Of a stretch of DNA of 41,730 bases, positions 1 to 8,505 are shown piece by piece. Under the pieces are notes generated by a model, which did not search any database, was not told the DNA's origin, and worked only from the letters and a program-made list of their open reading frames with translations. Both the position numbers and the translations under genes were made by a program. Each line of letters begins with the position of its first letter. Positions within the stretch are counted from its first letter, which is position 1. This DNA is from Candidatus Palauibacter poriticola (lineage in GTDB: Bacteria; Gemmatimonadota; Gemmatimonadetes; Palauibacterales; Palauibacteraceae), in NCBI GenBank assembly GCA_012270965.1, contig JAAXHJ010000043.1, positions 1 through 41,730 on the forward strand. The letters are read 5' to 3'.

Positions 1-381
1 AGGGTCAGGGTCGCCATGGACTCCGCCCATCCCTCAGCCGCCGCCTTCGCACGCTTCCACGCCCGATGACGAGGGTAGTCTCCCCTCCCGGACCTCATTC
101 TCACGCCGCGCGGTGGCACCGCCGCGCCCCAGGACCGCCCCGGAGCCGTTCAGTTACCCGAATCCCCGTCCGCGCGGCTGCCCCCGCACGCCCCCACGAG
201 CCTTCGTTCCTTCGTCACACGATCCGACGGCACAATCACCACCCGGATGCCGTCTTCAGGTCGCCACACTCGCACCGTGCGAGAAATGATGGGGTAGATC
301 CGCCGCGCCAGCGGAAACCTCCGGCGGCGGGGTTCGTAAGCTCCGCAGAAAGTCTGATCCCTTACGCCATCCGGAACGAGG
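1..381. other. Leader region without a supported gene
   Basis: I see no convincing coding region here. Short open frames exist, but their composition looks like shadow translation. A near-perfect palindrome, CTCGCAC-C-GTGCGAG, lies at 269-283, about 100 bases upstream of the ABC ATPase start, and could be an operator. At the extreme left edge ATG codons on the minus strand (15-17, 30-32) could start a divergent gene running out of the window, but too little is visible to call it. Confidence 0.4.
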
Positions 382-1290
382 ATGCCTGAAGAAACCGTCG
401 CCCGACTGCTGGGCGTGACTCATCGGTACGGACCTGTCGTCGCGTTGGAGGAGGTGGATCTCGAGGTCCGGCGCGGCGAGGTGCTGGCGGTGCTGGGGCC
501 GAATGGGGCGGGCAAGACCACCGCGATCAGTCTGCTGCTCGGGAGCCTGCCCGTGCAGACCGGAAAAGCGACCGTCTTCGGACAGCGACCGGGCGCTTCC
601 GGGGTTCGAGCGCGCAGAGGCGCGATGCTCCAAATCTCGGGCGTGCCGAATACGCTGACCGTAGGTGAACACATCGACCTTTTCCGAGCCTACTATCCCG
701 CGCCGGCTTCGGCTTCCCGTCTGCTCGCGATGGCGGGGCTCGAAGGACTCGAGCGACGGAGGTTCGGCAAGCTCTCCGGAGGACAAAGGCAGCGGGTCAT
801 GTTCGCACTCGCTCTGTGTGGCGACCCGCAGCTTGTGTTTCTCGATGAACCCACGGCGGGCCTGGACGTGGAAGCGCGGCGCGGATTGTGGGAGGAGATT
901 CGCGCACTCAGCGCGTCGGGGCGGACCACGGTGTTGACGACCCACTATCTGGAAGAGGCGGACGCGCTCGCGGATCGAATCGTCGTTCTCCATGGCGGAC
1001 GGATCATCGCGGAGGGCTCGCCGACGACCATCAAGTCGCATACGGCCGCCCGCTTGGTCCGTTGCGTGACCGGGGTGCACAGCGACCGCGTGGCCTCTCT
1101 TCCGGGCGTCGTGAGGTCCGAGGCCCGGGGCCGGTATCTGGAAGTTACGACCTCACGACCGGAGGATCTTGTGCGCGTCCTCCTCGACCTGGACCCGGAC
1201 CTGCACGACCTCACCGTCGTCGGCGCCGGACTCGAAGAGGCCTTCCTCGCCCTTACGCGAGCACCCGACGCCTCGGAGCCTGTCGCATGA
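382..1290 (+). CDS. ABC transporter ATP-binding protein
   Basis: This is the nucleotide-binding subunit of an ABC-2 type exporter (302 aa), expected on the inner face of the cytoplasmic membrane. Visible motifs: Walker A GPNGAGKTT at residues 39-47, Q-loop near Q84, signature LSGGQ at 131-135, Walker B LVFLDEP at 151-157 and switch histidine H188. The C-terminal 100 residues resemble the accessory region of CcmA/DrrA/NodI-type ATPases. The ATG start follows a GAGG ribosome site. The stop overlaps the start of the permease gene by four bases (ATGA), so the two are translationally coupled. The substrate cannot be read from the sequence; the operon partner amidohydrolase suggests export of, or resistance to, a compound that the hydrolase handles, which is inference. 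Confidence 0.93.
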   Translation: MPEETVARLLGVTHRYGPVVALEEVDLEVRRGEVLAVLGPNGAGKTTAISLLLGSLPVQTGKATVFGQRPGASGVRARRGAMLQISGVPNTLTVGEHIDLFRAYYPAPASASRLLAMAGLEGLERRRFGKLSGGQRQRVMFALALCGDPQLVFLDEPTAGLDVEARRGLWEEIRALSASGRTTVLTTHYLEEADALADRIVVLHGGRIIAEGSPTTIKSHTAARLVRCVTGVHSDRVASLPGVVRSEARGRYLEVTTSRPEDLVRVLLDLDPDLHDLTVVGAGLEEAFLALTRAPDASEPVA

Positions 1291-2084
1291 CGGCGGCAAC
1301 ACTCGCGCGACGTGGGCGCATCTACGTGCTGGAGGCCCGGTACCAGTTCCTGATGGTGCTGCGAGAGCCCGCGTTCGCGATCCCGACCCTGCTCTTTCCC
1401 GTCATCTTCTATCTGTTCTTCGGCGTGGTCATGGGCGGGAGGAGTTTTTCGGCCGCCGCGCCCACCTACATGCTGGCGACCTACAGCGTGTTCGCGGTCA
1501 TGGGGCCGTCGCTGTTCGGTTTCGGCGCCGGCCTGGCCATGGAACGCGACTCCGGCGTCCTCCTCCTCAAGCGTACCACGCCGATGCCCGCGGCGGCCTA
1601 CCTACTCGCCAAGGTGGCGATGGCGTTCGCCTTCGGGGCGGCCGTCGTTCTGGGGATCTTCGTCACCGGCGCCTATGGAGCCGGCGTGGTGCTGTACCGC
1701 TGGCAGTGGTTCGCCCTCTCCGGGATCGTGCTCGCCGGGGTGATCCCCTTCTGCGCGCTCGGGCTGGCCGTTGGAGCATGGTCGAAGAGTCGCGCCTCGG
1801 TGGCCATCACGAATCTCGTCTTCCTGCCCATGGCCATACTGTCCGGGCTCTGGATCCCGATCGCGATGTTTCCGCCAGCCCTGCAGGACTTCGCCAACGT
1901 GTTGCCCGCCTATCACCACGCGCAGCTCGCACTTAAGGTCATCGCGATGGACGGTGGACAGGCGACGGCCCTGCACGTCGCCGTACTCGCCGGGCAATCG
2001 ATCGCCTTTCTAATCGTCGCCGCGGTCGGCTTTCGGCGGGCGGAGAGCGGGGCCGTCTCGATCCGCGCGGGGGGGATGTCATGA
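1287..2084 (+). CDS. ABC-2 type transporter permease
   Basis: A 265-residue integral membrane protein and the partner of the upstream ATPase. About six hydrophobic segments are visible, beginning with PTLLFPVIFYLFFGVVMGG after a short cytoplasmic N-terminus (LEARYQFLMVLREPAF), as is typical of ABC-2 membrane domains. The central part (MERDSGVLLLKRTTPMPAAAY) is the conserved cytoplasmic loop found in this family. I chose the internal ATG at 1287, which overlaps the ATPase stop as ATGA; the longer upstream frame is a shadow of the ATPase gene. Its own stop overlaps the next start at 2081 in the same way, so ATPase, permease and amidohydrolase form one coupled operon. Confidence 0.9.
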   Translation: MTAATLARRGRIYVLEARYQFLMVLREPAFAIPTLLFPVIFYLFFGVVMGGRSFSAAAPTYMLATYSVFAVMGPSLFGFGAGLAMERDSGVLLLKRTTPMPAAAYLLAKVAMAFAFGAAVVLGIFVTGAYGAGVVLYRWQWFALSGIVLAGVIPFCALGLAVGAWSKSRASVAITNLVFLPMAILSGLWIPIAMFPPALQDFANVLPAYHHAQLALKVIAMDGGQATALHVAVLAGQSIAFLIVAAVGFRRAESGAVSIRAGGMS

Positions 2085-3901
2085 ACACGGAGCACCACAC
2101 CGCCACGCGAAGTGTGTGGATTCTCCTCTTGGCCGTCGCGGGATTCATGGGCGCCCTCGCGACGCTGCCGGTCCCGGGTGACGCGGCCGCCCCGCGGGAG
2201 GAGGCTCCGGAGGAGCGTTTCGCGATTGCCGACGTGACGCTGTTCGACGGCGTGACGTTCAGGCGGCACCACGATGTGTGGGTGGAAGACGGACGGGTGC
2301 GGCGCGTCGGCGCGAAGCTTCGGCTTCCGGACGACCTGCCCCGCGTGGACGGACGCGGACATACGCTGCTCCCCGGCCTCATCGACGGCCACGTCCACAC
2401 GTTCGGCGGGACACGGGGCGACGCACTGCGCTTCGGCGTGACCTCCGTGCTCGACCAGTTCACGGACGCCGGCCTCCTCGCGGGAGCGAGAACGGCCCGA
2501 GACGAAATCGCGCGTACGGCCGAAGCCGATCTCTTTTCGGCCGGGATGCTGGCGACGGCGCCCGGCGGCCACGGCACGCAGTTCGGGCTGCGCGTGGAGC
2601 CGCTCACGGGACCGGAGGGCGCCGACGTCTGGGTGCGGGCGCGGAAGGCGGAAGGCTCCGACTGGATCAAGATCGTTTCCGAGGATGGGAGTGCGTACCG
2701 CGGCGAGATCCCTTCTCTGGAGCGCGAGACGATTGCGGCGCTCATCGCCGCCGCTCACGCGGAGGGGATGCTGGCCGTGGTCCACGTCAGCGACCTTGAA
2801 GCGGCGCTGGAGGGGGTCTCGCTGGGGGCCGATGGCCTGGTCCACATCTGGTTCGACGCCGCGATCTCCGAGGAGGACGCCCGCAGCTTCGCCCGGACGG
2901 GCGTCTTCGTCGTTCCCACCCTTTCCGTCATCATGGGATTGTTCGGCGACTCCACCGGTCTGCGCGTCCTCGACGAGACGGACGAATCGCTGGTCTCGCC
3001 GATGCAGCGGCAGACGCTGAGCAACCGGTTCGAGATGCCCGGGGGGTCGGACCCCGAGGTCGCGCTTGAGAACGTGCGGCGGCTCCATGCGGCGGGCGTG
3101 CGGATCGTCGGGGGCACGGACGCGCCGAACCCCGGGACGGCGACCGGCCTCTCGATGCACGGAGAGCTTCGCCTCCTCGCGCGGGCCGGCTTGGAGAGCC
3201 ATGAGGTGCTCGCCGCGGCTACCTCCGTTGCCGCGGACGCGTTCGCCGTCCCCGAGCGCGGGCGCATCGCCGAAGGCTACATCGCCGATCTCCTGCTGGT
3301 GCGGGGCGACGTGGAGGAGGACCTGGCGCGCACGGCCGACATCGTCACGATCTGGAAGGACGGCTATCCCGTCGCGCGCGAGGCCGCCGCGATGGCCTTG
3401 TCACCGGAGATCGCACCGGCTCCGGAGGGGCCGGTCGTCGTAGACTTCGAGGACGGGCTCGACTCCGGCTTCGGGTTCGGCTGGCAGGTGACGACGGACT
3501 CGATGAACGGCGGCGCCTCCACGGCGGATCTGGCCGTCGAGGAGGGGGCGCTCGTCGTGCGCGGAGAGATCCGGACAGGGTTCGCCTTCCCCTGGGCGGG
3601 CACCATCTGGTTTCTCGGCGCCCAACCGATGCAGGCAGTCGATTTCTCCGACCGCAGCGTCCTGCGCTTCCGCACTCGCGGAGACGGACGGAACTACGCC
3701 GCGATGCTGTTCGGCGCGGGGGCCGCAGCCACCGTGCCGCCCACGGTGCCCTTCGTCGCCGGATCGGAGTGGACCGTGGTCGAGATCCCGCTCGAAAGCT
3801 TCGCCACCGCCGACCCGTCGATCATCTCCGGCCTCGCCTTCGTGGCGCAGGCCCCGCTCGGCTCGTTTGCCTTCGAACTGGACGACGTGGAGATCCGGTA
3901 G
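2081..3901 (+). CDS. Exported amidohydrolase with C-terminal CIA30-like domain
   Basis: 606 residues. Residues 12-36 form a signal peptide or membrane anchor. Residues 47-440 are a metal-dependent amidohydrolase of the imidazolonepropionase/prolidase-like subgroup: HVH at 104-106, K197, H235, H255 and D347 in GGTDAPN are the expected metal ligands and catalytic residues. From about 452 to the end a second domain (VVVDFEDGL...ELDDVEIR) has the beta-sandwich pattern of the CIA30/complex I intermediate-associated protein 30 family, often a carbohydrate-binding-like fold in bacteria. The ATG is embedded in the permease stop (ATGA). The substrate is unknown; related enzymes act on cyclic amides, dipeptides or N-acylated compounds. 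Coupling to an ABC exporter is the odd feature. Confidence 0.85.
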   Translation: MNTEHHTATRSVWILLLAVAGFMGALATLPVPGDAAAPREEAPEERFAIADVTLFDGVTFRRHHDVWVEDGRVRRVGAKLRLPDDLPRVDGRGHTLLPGLIDGHVHTFGGTRGDALRFGVTSVLDQFTDAGLLAGARTARDEIARTAEADLFSAGMLATAPGGHGTQFGLRVEPLTGPEGADVWVRARKAEGSDWIKIVSEDGSAYRGEIPSLERETIAALIAAAHAEGMLAVVHVSDLEAALEGVSLGADGLVHIWFDAAISEEDARSFARTGVFVVPTLSVIMGLFGDSTGLRVLDETDESLVSPMQRQTLSNRFEMPGGSDPEVALENVRRLHAAGVRIVGGTDAPNPGTATGLSMHGELRLLARAGLESHEVLAAATSVAADAFAVPERGRIAEGYIADLLLVRGDVEEDLARTADIVTIWKDGYPVAREAAAMALSPEIAPAPEGPVVVDFEDGLDSGFGFGWQVTTDSMNGGASTADLAVEEGALVVRGEIRTGFAFPWAGTIWFLGAQPMQAVDFSDRSVLRFRTRGDGRNYAAMLFGAGAAATVPPTVPFVAGSEWTVVEIPLESFATADPSIISGLAFVAQAPLGSFAFELDDVEIR

Positions 3902-3932
3902 CGGCCGAAGAGTCGATTCCGTGGCATAGTTG

Positions 3933-3981
3933 CTTGAAAATCAGTTGTTGATGTGCGGATTTTCAAGTATTATTGTTCAGT
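3933..3981 (+). promoter_or_regulatory. Predicted leaderless promoter with inverted-repeat operator
   Basis: An AT-rich patch unlike its surroundings. A perfect 10-bp inverted repeat CTTGAAAATC (3933-3942) and GATTTTCAAG (3958-3967) brackets a possible -35 TTGTTG (3945-3950). After a 17-base spacer comes a -10-like TATTAT (3968-3973). The ATG of the ATPase is at 3982, only eight bases after the -10, and there is no Shine-Dalgarno sequence, so the transcript would start at or next to the ATG. The repeat overlapping the promoter suggests repressor binding; the identity of the regulator is not visible. Confidence 0.55.
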
Positions 3982-5139
3982 ATGTTCATCGAGCGACCGA
4001 TACCGGCACACCGCATCCGGGAAGAATTCTCGGTGCACCCGTGCGTCGCGCTGACCGGTCCGCGCCAGTGCGGAAAATCCACCCTCGCCGGACGGATCGC
4101 AAGCGACGACCCGGCGAGTTCCTATTTCGATCTTGAGGCCGGGGTCGACCGCCGGCGTCTAGCTACCCCCGAGCAAACGCTGGGCCCTCTCGGAGGACTG
4201 GTGGTCATCGACGAAATCCAGCGGTCGCCGTCTCTCTTCGAGACGATCCGGGTGCTCGTGGACCGGCCCGCGAACCCCGCCCGGTTCCTGCTCCTCGGCA
4301 GTGCCTCGCCCCGGTTGGTGCGAGGCGTCTCCGAATCACTCGCGGGTCGCGTCGGTCTCGTCGACCTCGGGGGATTCCACCTGGGTGAAGTGGATGCCGG
4401 AGAGTGGCGGACACTCTGGACGCGCGGCGGCTTCCCGCGCAGCTACCTTGCGCCGGATGACCGCCGATCAGTGCTTTGGCGGCGGAGCTTCATACGCACC
4501 TTCCTCGAACGGGACATCCCGCAGCTCGGCATCACGATTCCGGCCGAACGACTCAGGCGATTCTGGACCATGATCGCCCACTACCACGGACAGACGTGGA
4601 ACGGAGCGGAGTTTGCCCGCGCCCTCGGAACTAGCGAGGCCACCGCGCGCAGGTATCTGGACATCCTCACCGGGGCCTTCATGGTGCGCGCACTCCCGCC
4701 ATGGTTCGAGAATCTGAAGAAGAGACAGGTGAAGGCGCCGAAAGTGTATGTCCGCGATACCGGATTGCTGCACGAGTTGCTTGGATTGTCGGGGGAACGG
4801 GAACTTGCGGGCCACCACAAGGTCGGCGCGTCCTTCGAAGGGTTCGCGTTAGAACAACTGCTTGCCGGTCTCGATACGCGGGACGCCTATTTCTGGGCGA
4901 CGCACGGGGGAGCCGAACTGGACCTGCTCGTCTTCGGAGGGGGAAAGAGGTACGGCTTCGAGTGCAAGTTCGCCGACGCGCCCGGCACGACGCGGTCCAT
5001 GCGCGTCGCGTTGGAAGACCTCGGGTTGTCGCACCTCTGGATGGTCTATCCGGGCAAGGAAGCCTATCCGCTCGAAGATCGGATCTCGGTGCTCCCCATC
5101 TCTCGGGCCGGGGCGGTGGCGGCCTCGCTCTCGCGTTGA
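3982..5139 (+). CDS. AAA-type ATPase with DUF4143 domain
   Basis: 385 residues. The N-terminal AAA module has Walker A GPRQCGKST at 26-34, Walker B LVVIDEIQ at 73-80 and a sensor-like LLLGSASP at 103-110. The C-terminal part (from about 185) is DUF4143 and ends with a nuclease-like GAELDLLV...GFECKFAD stretch, the D...ExK pattern of PD-(D/E)XK folds that is usual in this family. The function of DUF4143 ATPases is not settled; they are common in accessory regions and often treated as stand-alone, possibly toxin-related elements. I chose ATG 3982; a TTG at 3973 would add three residues but overlaps the predicted -10 box. Monocistronic, with its own promoter, and it ends 13 bases before the convergent amidohydrolase stop. 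Confidence 0.88.
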   Translation: MFIERPIPAHRIREEFSVHPCVALTGPRQCGKSTLAGRIASDDPASSYFDLEAGVDRRRLATPEQTLGPLGGLVVIDEIQRSPSLFETIRVLVDRPANPARFLLLGSASPRLVRGVSESLAGRVGLVDLGGFHLGEVDAGEWRTLWTRGGFPRSYLAPDDRRSVLWRRSFIRTFLERDIPQLGITIPAERLRRFWTMIAHYHGQTWNGAEFARALGTSEATARRYLDILTGAFMVRALPPWFENLKKRQVKAPKVYVRDTGLLHELLGLSGERELAGHHKVGASFEGFALEQLLAGLDTRDAYFWATHGGAELDLLVFGGGKRYGFECKFADAPGTTRSMRVALEDLGLSHLWMVYPGKEAYPLEDRISVLPISRAGAVAASLSR

Positions 5140-5152
5140 TCTCCGGCGGCGG

Positions 5153-6619
5153 TCAGCGGACGCCGACCTGGCCCGCGACGGCGGCGGTCAGCCTCTCCGG
5201 ATCGTAGCCGAGACCGTTCTTGAACACGATGCGGACGTTGCGGATGTCCGAGGGCCGGAGTTCGATGTCGCCCTCGATTACGATCAGGTCGGCGAGCTTG
5301 CCCGCGGCGACCGTCCCCAGTTCACCATCGAGGCCGAGAATCCGCGCCCCGTTCGCACTCACGATCCGCACGGCGGCCGCCGGTTCGAACCCCGCCTCGA
5401 CGAGTATCTCGAAGTTGCGCTGATCTCCGTAGCCGGGCAGCGCGCCCCAGGCCGGATCCACTCCCGCCGCCAGCACGCCTCCCGCCTCCACGAAGGCGAG
5501 TTCGAAATCGAGCATGTTTTCGAACAGGTCGATCATCCACGGCATCTCCGTCGTGCGGAAGATCGACCGCCGCTCCATCTCCGCTTCCACGACGTGCTCC
5601 GGCAGCGCTTCCAGGTCGCGCTCCGCGAGGTCGGGCACGAGCGGCGTGGCCTGCTCGGCGACGGCCAGCGTGGAGGTCATGGCGACGCCCGCGTCGACCA
5701 TCTCGGAGATCGTCGCCGCCACGCGGGGGTCCTCCATGTCCAGCTCCGCTACGCTTCGCTGGTAGTTGGGGCTGCACCGGTCCGGTTCGCGCGTCGTGTC
5801 GTACTCGGAGTTGGCCCACAGACCGTGCTCGAGGTTGTCGATCCCCAACGCCGTCGCCTCACGGAAGCCCACCGAGCACAGGTGCGCCGTCACCTTCATC
5901 CCCTGGCGGTGCGCCTCGTCGATGATCGTGCCGAGCGCCTCCCGCGTGATCTGCGTGTAGGCCTTGATCCACTCCGCCCCCTCCGCGGCCCAGTAGCGCA
6001 CGTACCGGCGCGCGGCCTCCTCGTCGCGGATCGCGTACATCCCGAGATCCCGGAGCCGCTCGTCGGGACCGGGGCTGATGACGTAGGGGGCGGTGATGAG
6101 GACTCGGGGGCCCGGCGTCTCTCCGCGTTCGATGGCGCCCTTGAGCGAAAGATCCTGGTACGGAGCGACGCTCCCCGTCGTCCGGACGGTGGTGACGCCG
6201 GCGCCGAGATAGAGTCGCGGACCCGAGTACTGCATCTGCGACGCACGCGGGGTGGACTGGTAGTAGAACATGTGGTTGTGGAGCCCGACCATGCCGGGCA
6301 TGACGGAGTAACCTTCCAAATCCAGCCGCTCCGCGCCCGCGGGGATCTCGACCTCGCCCGCCGCGCCGACGCTTTCGATCCGGTTTCCGCGGATGACGAT
6401 GGTCTGTCCGGGACGCGCGGGTCCGCCGGTGCCGTCGAAGAGGAGCACGTTGGCGAGCGCCACGACCGGCGCGGAGACGCTGAGGTAGGACCGGACCTCG
6501 TCGGAGAGGGCGTCGCGGTCCTGCGCCGCGGTCTGGCCGAGGCCGAACAGGGGCATCGCGAGCGCCGACAGGCATCCGCGACGAAGCCATGCGTCGCGAA
6601 GAGACGCTCCCTCGGGCAT
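5153..6619 (-). CDS. Exported amidohydrolase
   Basis: 488 residues. The ATG at 6619 has an ideal AAGGAG site eight bases upstream, which fixes the start; the longer open frame upstream is not coding. A Sec-like signal (residues 10-33, ending GQTAAQ) implies a periplasmic enzyme. The metal-binding HNH is at 114-116 in GLHNHM, followed by WIKAYTQ (carboxylated-lysine position), HLCS, LEHG and AAGVDPAW (terminal Asp). This places it in the amidohydrolase superfamily, imidazolonepropionase-like branch. It is divergent from the next gene (108 bp apart) and is one of four related exported amidohydrolases in this window. The substrate cannot be assigned. Confidence 0.88.
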   Translation of the reverse strand: MPEGASLRDAWLRRGCLSALAMPLFGLGQTAAQDRDALSDEVRSYLSVSAPVVALANVLLFDGTGGPARPGQTIVIRGNRIESVGAAGEVEIPAGAERLDLEGYSVMPGMVGLHNHMFYYQSTPRASQMQYSGPRLYLGAGVTTVRTTGSVAPYQDLSLKGAIERGETPGPRVLITAPYVISPGPDERLRDLGMYAIRDEEAARRYVRYWAAEGAEWIKAYTQITREALGTIIDEAHRQGMKVTAHLCSVGFREATALGIDNLEHGLWANSEYDTTREPDRCSPNYQRSVAELDMEDPRVAATISEMVDAGVAMTSTLAVAEQATPLVPDLAERDLEALPEHVVEAEMERRSIFRTTEMPWMIDLFENMLDFELAFVEAGGVLAAGVDPAWGALPGYGDQRNFEILVEAGFEPAAAVRIVSANGARILGLDGELGTVAAGKLADLIVIEGDIELRPSDIRNVRIVFKNGLGYDPERLTAAVAGQVGVR

Positions 6620-6727
6620 GATGTTCTCCTTGTGCCGGGTCGTGATCCTTCTCAGCGTAGACCCGGTCGGGGGGGCCGGAAAGGCCCGCGCCCCTCGAGA
6701 ACCTTCGCCGAACGCGGGAGCCACATC

Positions 6728-8074
6728 GTGCGCGCTGCCAGAGTCCTGTTCGTACTCGGTTGGGTCATGGCCGTTTTCGCTCCGCTCGCTGCTCCTCTCG
6801 CTGCTCCTCTCGCCGCGCAGGAACGGTGGCTGGCGGTCGAGGGAGCCACGGTGTTCGACGGCACGGGCGCCGTTCATGAGAACGCGACCGTTCTCGTCCG
6901 TGGGGACCGCGTCGAGCGAATCGGGCCGGCGGGGCAGGTCGAGATCCCGGCCGGGGCCCAACGCATCGATGCGACCGGGAAGTTCCTGACGCCGGGGTTC
7001 ATCGACCTCCACTTCCACTACTCCCCGGGCCCGCACGCCTCGATCGACGGGACGGGCACCGACGCGAACCCGGAACTGCCGCTCCTCTTCCTGGCGAACG
7101 GCGTCACCACGCAGCGGGAGATGGGGCAGTGGATCGCGGACAACGAGAACTGGCTCGCCGCCGTGCGGGCGCTGGGGCTCCCGGCACCGCGGCTCCTCTA
7201 TTCCGGACCCGTCCTCGATGGGCGGGGCACGGCCTATCCCACGATCTCCCGCGTCCTACTGGACGATATGGACGCGCGGATGGCGGCGAACGAGCTGATG
7301 GATCGGGGCGCAACGTCGCTGAAGGTGTACTTCCGACTCTCGCTCGCCCAGGTCGCCGCCATCATCGAGGAGGCCGACCGCCGCAACGTGCCGGTCCACG
7401 GCCACCTCGAGATCGTGGACCCCGCCGCCGCCATCCGCCTGGGACTGGACGGGATCGAACACACGAGATCATTGGGACGGGCCCTCGTCTCGCCCAAGCG
7501 GGCGGAGGAGTTCCGGCAGGCGGTGCTGCGCGAGAGCATCCATCGCGGAGAGGGCGGGCTGGCCCTGTGGGCGGCGCTGGCTCCCGCCGGGCCGCGCGCC
7601 GACGCGCTCATTGAACTCATGCTCGAACGGAACGTCAACCTGGACGGCACGCTGGCCGTCTTCGAGCCGGAGTTCGGCGAGGAGGGCCGCGAGGTGCAGT
7701 GGGCGGCGATGCGGAACATGGCCGCGTTCACGGTGCGTTACGCACGGGCCGGCGGACCCGTCACGATGGGTTCGCACGGCTTGGTGGCCAACGCGCCCCC
7801 CGGGCTCGCCTTCCAGCGCGAGATGGAGACCCACGTCGAGGCCGGGATGACGGCGGCGGAGACGCTCGTGGCCGCGACGCGGGCGGGCGCCGAAGCGCTG
7901 CGGCTGACCGACAGGGGCACTCTGGCGCACGGCATGCTGGCCGACATCGTGCTGTTCGACGCCAGCCCGCTCGAGGACATCGCCAATGCCCGCCGCGTAC
8001 ACGCCGTGATCCTCGGCGGCCAGGTGCTCGACCGCGACCGACTGCTCGCCACCGCGGAGGGCTTGGTCCCCTGA
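6728..8074 (+). CDS. Exported amidohydrolase, GSHG variant
   Basis: 448 residues from a GTG start at 6728, chosen because it gives a complete signal peptide (basic RAAR, then a hydrophobic run ending LAAQ) and has GGGAG nine bases upstream. An internal ATG at 6767 would cut the signal in half. HFH is at 95-97; SLKVYF, VHGHLE and GIEHTR supply the lysine and further histidines. The last metal-ligand position, usually GTD or GSD, reads GSHG in MGSHGLVAN. A similar GSHG is known in TolB-fused amidohydrolases, so it is probably a natural subfamily trait rather than a lesion. The signal peptide holds a 12-bp tandem duplication (6786-6809). Probably periplasmic; substrate unknown. Confidence 0.87.
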   Translation: MRAARVLFVLGWVMAVFAPLAAPLAAPLAAQERWLAVEGATVFDGTGAVHENATVLVRGDRVERIGPAGQVEIPAGAQRIDATGKFLTPGFIDLHFHYSPGPHASIDGTGTDANPELPLLFLANGVTTQREMGQWIADNENWLAAVRALGLPAPRLLYSGPVLDGRGTAYPTISRVLLDDMDARMAANELMDRGATSLKVYFRLSLAQVAAIIEEADRRNVPVHGHLEIVDPAAAIRLGLDGIEHTRSLGRALVSPKRAEEFRQAVLRESIHRGEGGLALWAALAPAGPRADALIELMLERNVNLDGTLAVFEPEFGEEGREVQWAAMRNMAAFTVRYARAGGPVTMGSHGLVANAPPGLAFQREMETHVEAGMTAAETLVAATRAGAEALRLTDRGTLAHGMLADIVLFDASPLEDIANARRVHAVILGGQVLDRDRLLATAEGLVP

Positions 8075-8242
8075 TCGATTGCCGGGCGTCCGGCGACGGC
8101 GCTCCGGCACTCTCAGTGGGCGCCCCGGCCTCCGGCGGCTCTCGGATTCCTGCGACACGGCGCTGTTACATGACAACGGGAACCCTTCGGCCATGACGGC
8201 GTGTCACGGCCGTGCAACGAAGACCGTTTGCATGTCGGTTAC

Positions 8243-8505
8243 ATGAAGCGATTCCTGATCGGAGCCGGACTGGTGGTTGTCGCCGCGTCGCCCGCCTCGG
8301 CGGCGGAGTGGCGCGGCGTGGGTTCCGCGACGATTGCGGCGGCACCGATACGGCTGGCCTCGCTCGACCTCGGTACGACCCGCTTCGCACGACGTCGACG
8401 CGGTCGTCGCGGAACTGGCGGTGTTCGAGGCGCTCGGCCTATCGGGACGCCCGCTGCTGATCCTCGGGGCGCAACCGCTAGCCCGCGGCCGGTGGCCGGC
8501 TAGCT
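8243..8505 (+). pseudogene. Remnant of a retropepsin-like aspartic protease
   Basis: From ATG 8243 the frame encodes a clean signal peptide (MKRFLIGAGLVVVAASPASA) followed by IRLASLDLGTT. The frame then breaks near 8385 and continues in another frame as HDVDAVVAELAVFEALGLSG and RPLLILGAQPL. The second part matches the usual C-terminal pattern of bacterial retropepsin-like proteases (VxVADLxVFxxLGLxxRPALLLGxDxL). The catalytic DTGA region is missing. No stop follows before the convergent permease gene, so the reading is also open-ended. I call it a deleted and frameshifted gene; the assignment rests on motif memory, not on a search. Confidence 0.45.

Noticed and set aside
66..389. 107-residue frame at the left end
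   Set aside because: Proline/arginine/histidine-rich composition without any family pattern, overlapping the ABC ATPase start; typical of non-coding high-GC frames.
4862..6727. Long plus-strand open frame upstream of the amidohydrolase at 6728
   Set aside because: It is the reverse-strand shadow of the amidohydrolase at 5153-6619; the real gene begins at the GTG with a signal peptide.
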